Source: JAPPHA01 sp963664045 (GTDB lineage: Bacteria > Pseudomonadota > Alphaproteobacteria > Rhodobacterales > Rhodobacteraceae). Taken from it: a DNA stretch of 64,000 bases. A program made the translations under genes and the position numbers. This document shows positions 62,534 through 64,000 of this stretch, piece after piece (positions within the stretch are counted from its first letter, which is position 1; every line of letters begins with the position of its first letter). The notes below the pieces were generated by a model, which made no database searches, was not told where the DNA came from, and was given only the letters and a program-made list of their open reading frames with translations. Location of the stretch: NCBI GenBank assembly GCA_963664045.2, contig CAXXGT010000011.1, positions 186,001 to 250,000 of the forward strand, read 5' to 3'.

Positions 62534-63793
62534 TCAATGCGTTACGATCGACTCGAAGAAGGAATTGACGCCGTTTTCCAGAAAACAGTCGCACCCGCGC
62601 CTCATACCTGCAAGTGGCGCCGAGATCAATTCGTTCGCAAACCAGAATGACGGGGTTGCCATGACGGCCACTCTGCTGGAATCCTGGTATTTCCAGTCCG
62701 GGCAGCAACGGAGGCCGGGTTCCCCGAGCGGGCGGACTTCCGATTCGCGCAATTCTTCGGGTGTCGTGACCCGCCAGCGACGATCAAACACGCCACTCGT
62801 GGCGGGTTGAACTTTCATTGCGGACACCTCCCTGCACACTTCCGCCATGCCCTTGCTGTCGTGGACGGCAATACATCCAGACAGGGTCGCGCCGATGCCG
62901 GAGTTCAGCGCCTCCTCGAACCGCAACAGTGAGGCCAGACGTGGCCGGTAGCCTGAACCCGAGACCCATTTGAGTGCATGCGCCAACAAACGGAGCCGGA
63001 TCTCGGCGGGGGCGTCGCCACATTGCTCGAGATCGATCAGGACAGATCCCATACTCGTCGGCCTGGCGACCCTGTTCGCCATTTCCCGCGTCGCGACTTC
63101 CAGCCCGAACCTGGCTTGCTTCATTCGATCAGCGGTCGCAATCAGCGTCTCCTGGTCGAGGCCCAATTCGTCCAGTTGCCGCCTGGCCTTCCGGACTCGC
63201 GATCGAAGAAAGCGGTCGTCTTTGTTGCCAGGGTCCTCGCACCACCCGATACCGGCCGAGGTCAGGAAATTCCGCAGGCTTTCGCGCGAAACTTCCAGAA
63301 GCGGCCGGACCCAGACAACTCCCCGGTCGTGTTCGACCGGGTACATCGACGCGAGGCCATCGACTCCCGATCCCCTTCCAAGCCTAATCAGGAAAGTCTC
63401 GGCCTGATCGTCTCTGGTATGGCCTAGCAGGACCGCGCAAAGTCCATGCCGAACCGCCCACGAGCCAATCAACCCGCGTCGGGCATCACGGGCAGCGCCC
63501 TGGAGGTTCCCCGACGCAGGGGCGGAATCCCAATTCAGCGTCTCGTGCCCGATGTCCAGTTCACGGCAGAGAGAGGCAACGAACCGTGCCTCTGCGTCGG
63601 CCGCATCCCGGAGTCGGTGGTTGACCGTCGCGCACCGGAATGCGCAGCCCCTGTCCTTCGACCACGCGTGGGAAAGGAGCAGGAGCGCAATGGAATCACC
63701 GCCGCCGGAAACCGCGACACCAAGCTCCGTGCCCTGAATTCCTGCCTTGTCTAGAGCGAGCGAAAACGCCGCGCGAACGGAATCGTCATTCAC
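62534..63793 (-). CDS. tilS: tRNA(Ile)-lysidine synthase
   Basis: The 419-residue protein has the PP-loop VSGGGDSIALLLLSH at 28-42, VNHRLRDAADAEARFV near 58-73, and LLGHTRDDQAETFLIRLGRGSG near 122-143. It turns C34 of tRNA-Ile2 into lysidine. No clear ATG is in frame near the beginning; the GTG at 63793 lies 5 bases after the cpoB stop, while a TTG at 63811 would overlap cpoB. The order cpoB-tilS-ftsH is conserved in alphaproteobacteria. Confidence 0.94.
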   Translation of the reverse strand: MNDDSVRAAFSLALDKAGIQGTELGVAVSGGGDSIALLLLSHAWSKDRGCAFRCATVNHRLRDAADAEARFVASLCRELDIGHETLNWDSAPASGNLQGAARDARRGLIGSWAVRHGLCAVLLGHTRDDQAETFLIRLGRGSGVDGLASMYPVEHDRGVVWVRPLLEVSRESLRNFLTSAGIGWCEDPGNKDDRFLRSRVRKARRQLDELGLDQETLIATADRMKQARFGLEVATREMANRVARPTSMGSVLIDLEQCGDAPAEIRLRLLAHALKWVSGSGYRPRLASLLRFEEALNSGIGATLSGCIAVHDSKGMAEVCREVSAMKVQPATSGVFDRRWRVTTPEELRESEVRPLGEPGLRCCPDWKYQDSSRVAVMATPSFWFANELISAPLAGMRRGCDCFLENGVNSFFESIVTH

Positions 63794-63797
63794 CTGT

Positions 63798-64000
63798 TCA
63801 GTTGCAACCAAACCGGACTCGTTCCCGTTCGGCCCTGCCCGCGACCTCGGGGTCGTCCGGAGCGCGAACGGCGGCTTCCGACAACATCAGGCACGCTTCG
63901 TCAGCATGGCCAAGTTCCCCAAGGCTTATTCCCAGTCCCAGGATGGCGCCGGACGCATTCGGGCCCTTGGGGGAACTGCTGAAACTGTCGAGATATGACG
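63798..64000 (-). CDS. cpoB: Cell division coordinator CpoB (YbgF), C-terminal end, cut by window edge
   Basis: The last 67 codons of a leftward frame read YLDSFSSSPKGPNASGAILG, then LGISLGELGHADEACLMLSE, ending RVRFGCN. This is the end of the TPR domain of CpoB/YbgF with the family's terminal Leu/Cys-rich helix. CpoB works with the Tol-Pal system in the periplasm. tol-pal genes would lie beyond the window. The stop TGA is at 63798-63800, 5 bases from the tilS start. Confidence 0.88.
   Translation of the reverse strand, partial: SYLDSFSSSPKGPNASGAILGLGISLGELGHADEACLMLSEAAVRAPDDPEVAGRAERERVRFGCN

Noticed and set aside
60395..62650. Very long rightward open frame (751 codons) opposite ftsH
   Set aside because: It is the antisense shadow of FtsH; the composition is His/Arg/Asp-rich, and the leftward frame has every FtsH motif.
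1..64000. CRISPR array, rRNA or tRNA genes, prophage
   Set aside because: No regularly spaced repeats, no rRNA-like sequence, no cloverleaf candidates in the gaps I read, and no phage structural genes.

Overview
The window reads as a chromosomal segment of a high-GC alphaproteobacterium. The order cpoB-tilS-ftsH at the right end, a DUF2852 protein, SufT, a P-loop protein in front of metA, and the ligase-associated helicase/PdeM pair all point that way. I do not assign a genus. I saw no rRNA, tRNA, CRISPR array or intact mobile element. About 50 genes are supported, with a few pseudogenes and clear mobile-element remnants.

Layout. 1-858: start of lon, cut by the window edge. 1416-10483: a sugar or polyol locus. 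Leftward genes encode a Gfo/Idh/MocA dehydrogenase, a TTC38-like TPR protein, a zinc alcohol dehydrogenase with a frameshift, an SMP-30 lactonase and a GMC oxidoreductase. Divergent to them is a ribose/fructose-type ABC transporter. 10881-19924: the most unusual part. A tightly coupled leftward operon encodes aldehyde dehydrogenase, Rieske oxygenase, two paralogous proteins of unknown family, a DUF1116 protein and an amidase. Diverging from it are a HisC-like aminotransferase and a two-subunit ThDP decarboxylase. 20034-29898: LysR regulator, a MalEFGK-type ABC transporter, a sugar-nucleotide-type epimerase, a ceramidase-like hydrolase and an RraA-like protein. 29960-30600: decayed group II intron maturase and IS1380 transposase fragments.

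30745-41815 is mostly housekeeping: tgt, sufT, an A-type Fe-S carrier, tpiA, a non-pyrrolysine MttB homologue, guaA, a DMT exporter, a P-loop protein, metA (Glu111, so probably acetyl-CoA specific), ppk2 and a TetR regulator. 41999-48356 is a sulfate-ester module: two sulfatases around an IclR regulator and a TauABC-like transporter, with a palindrome at the divergent promoter. 48611-53955: DUF2852 protein, a YwgA-like protein, a GcvT/DmdA C-terminal fragment, a lone HyuA-type protein and ScoAB CoA-transferase. 54289-64000: Lhr-type helicase, PdeM, FolD, Fhs, FtsH, TilS and the end of CpoB.

Three frame or start anomalies (Zn-ADH near 4134, permease start near 22808, ATPase start near 45420) are each repaired by removing one base from a short G or C run. 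Sequencing or assembly indels are therefore as likely as true mutations.
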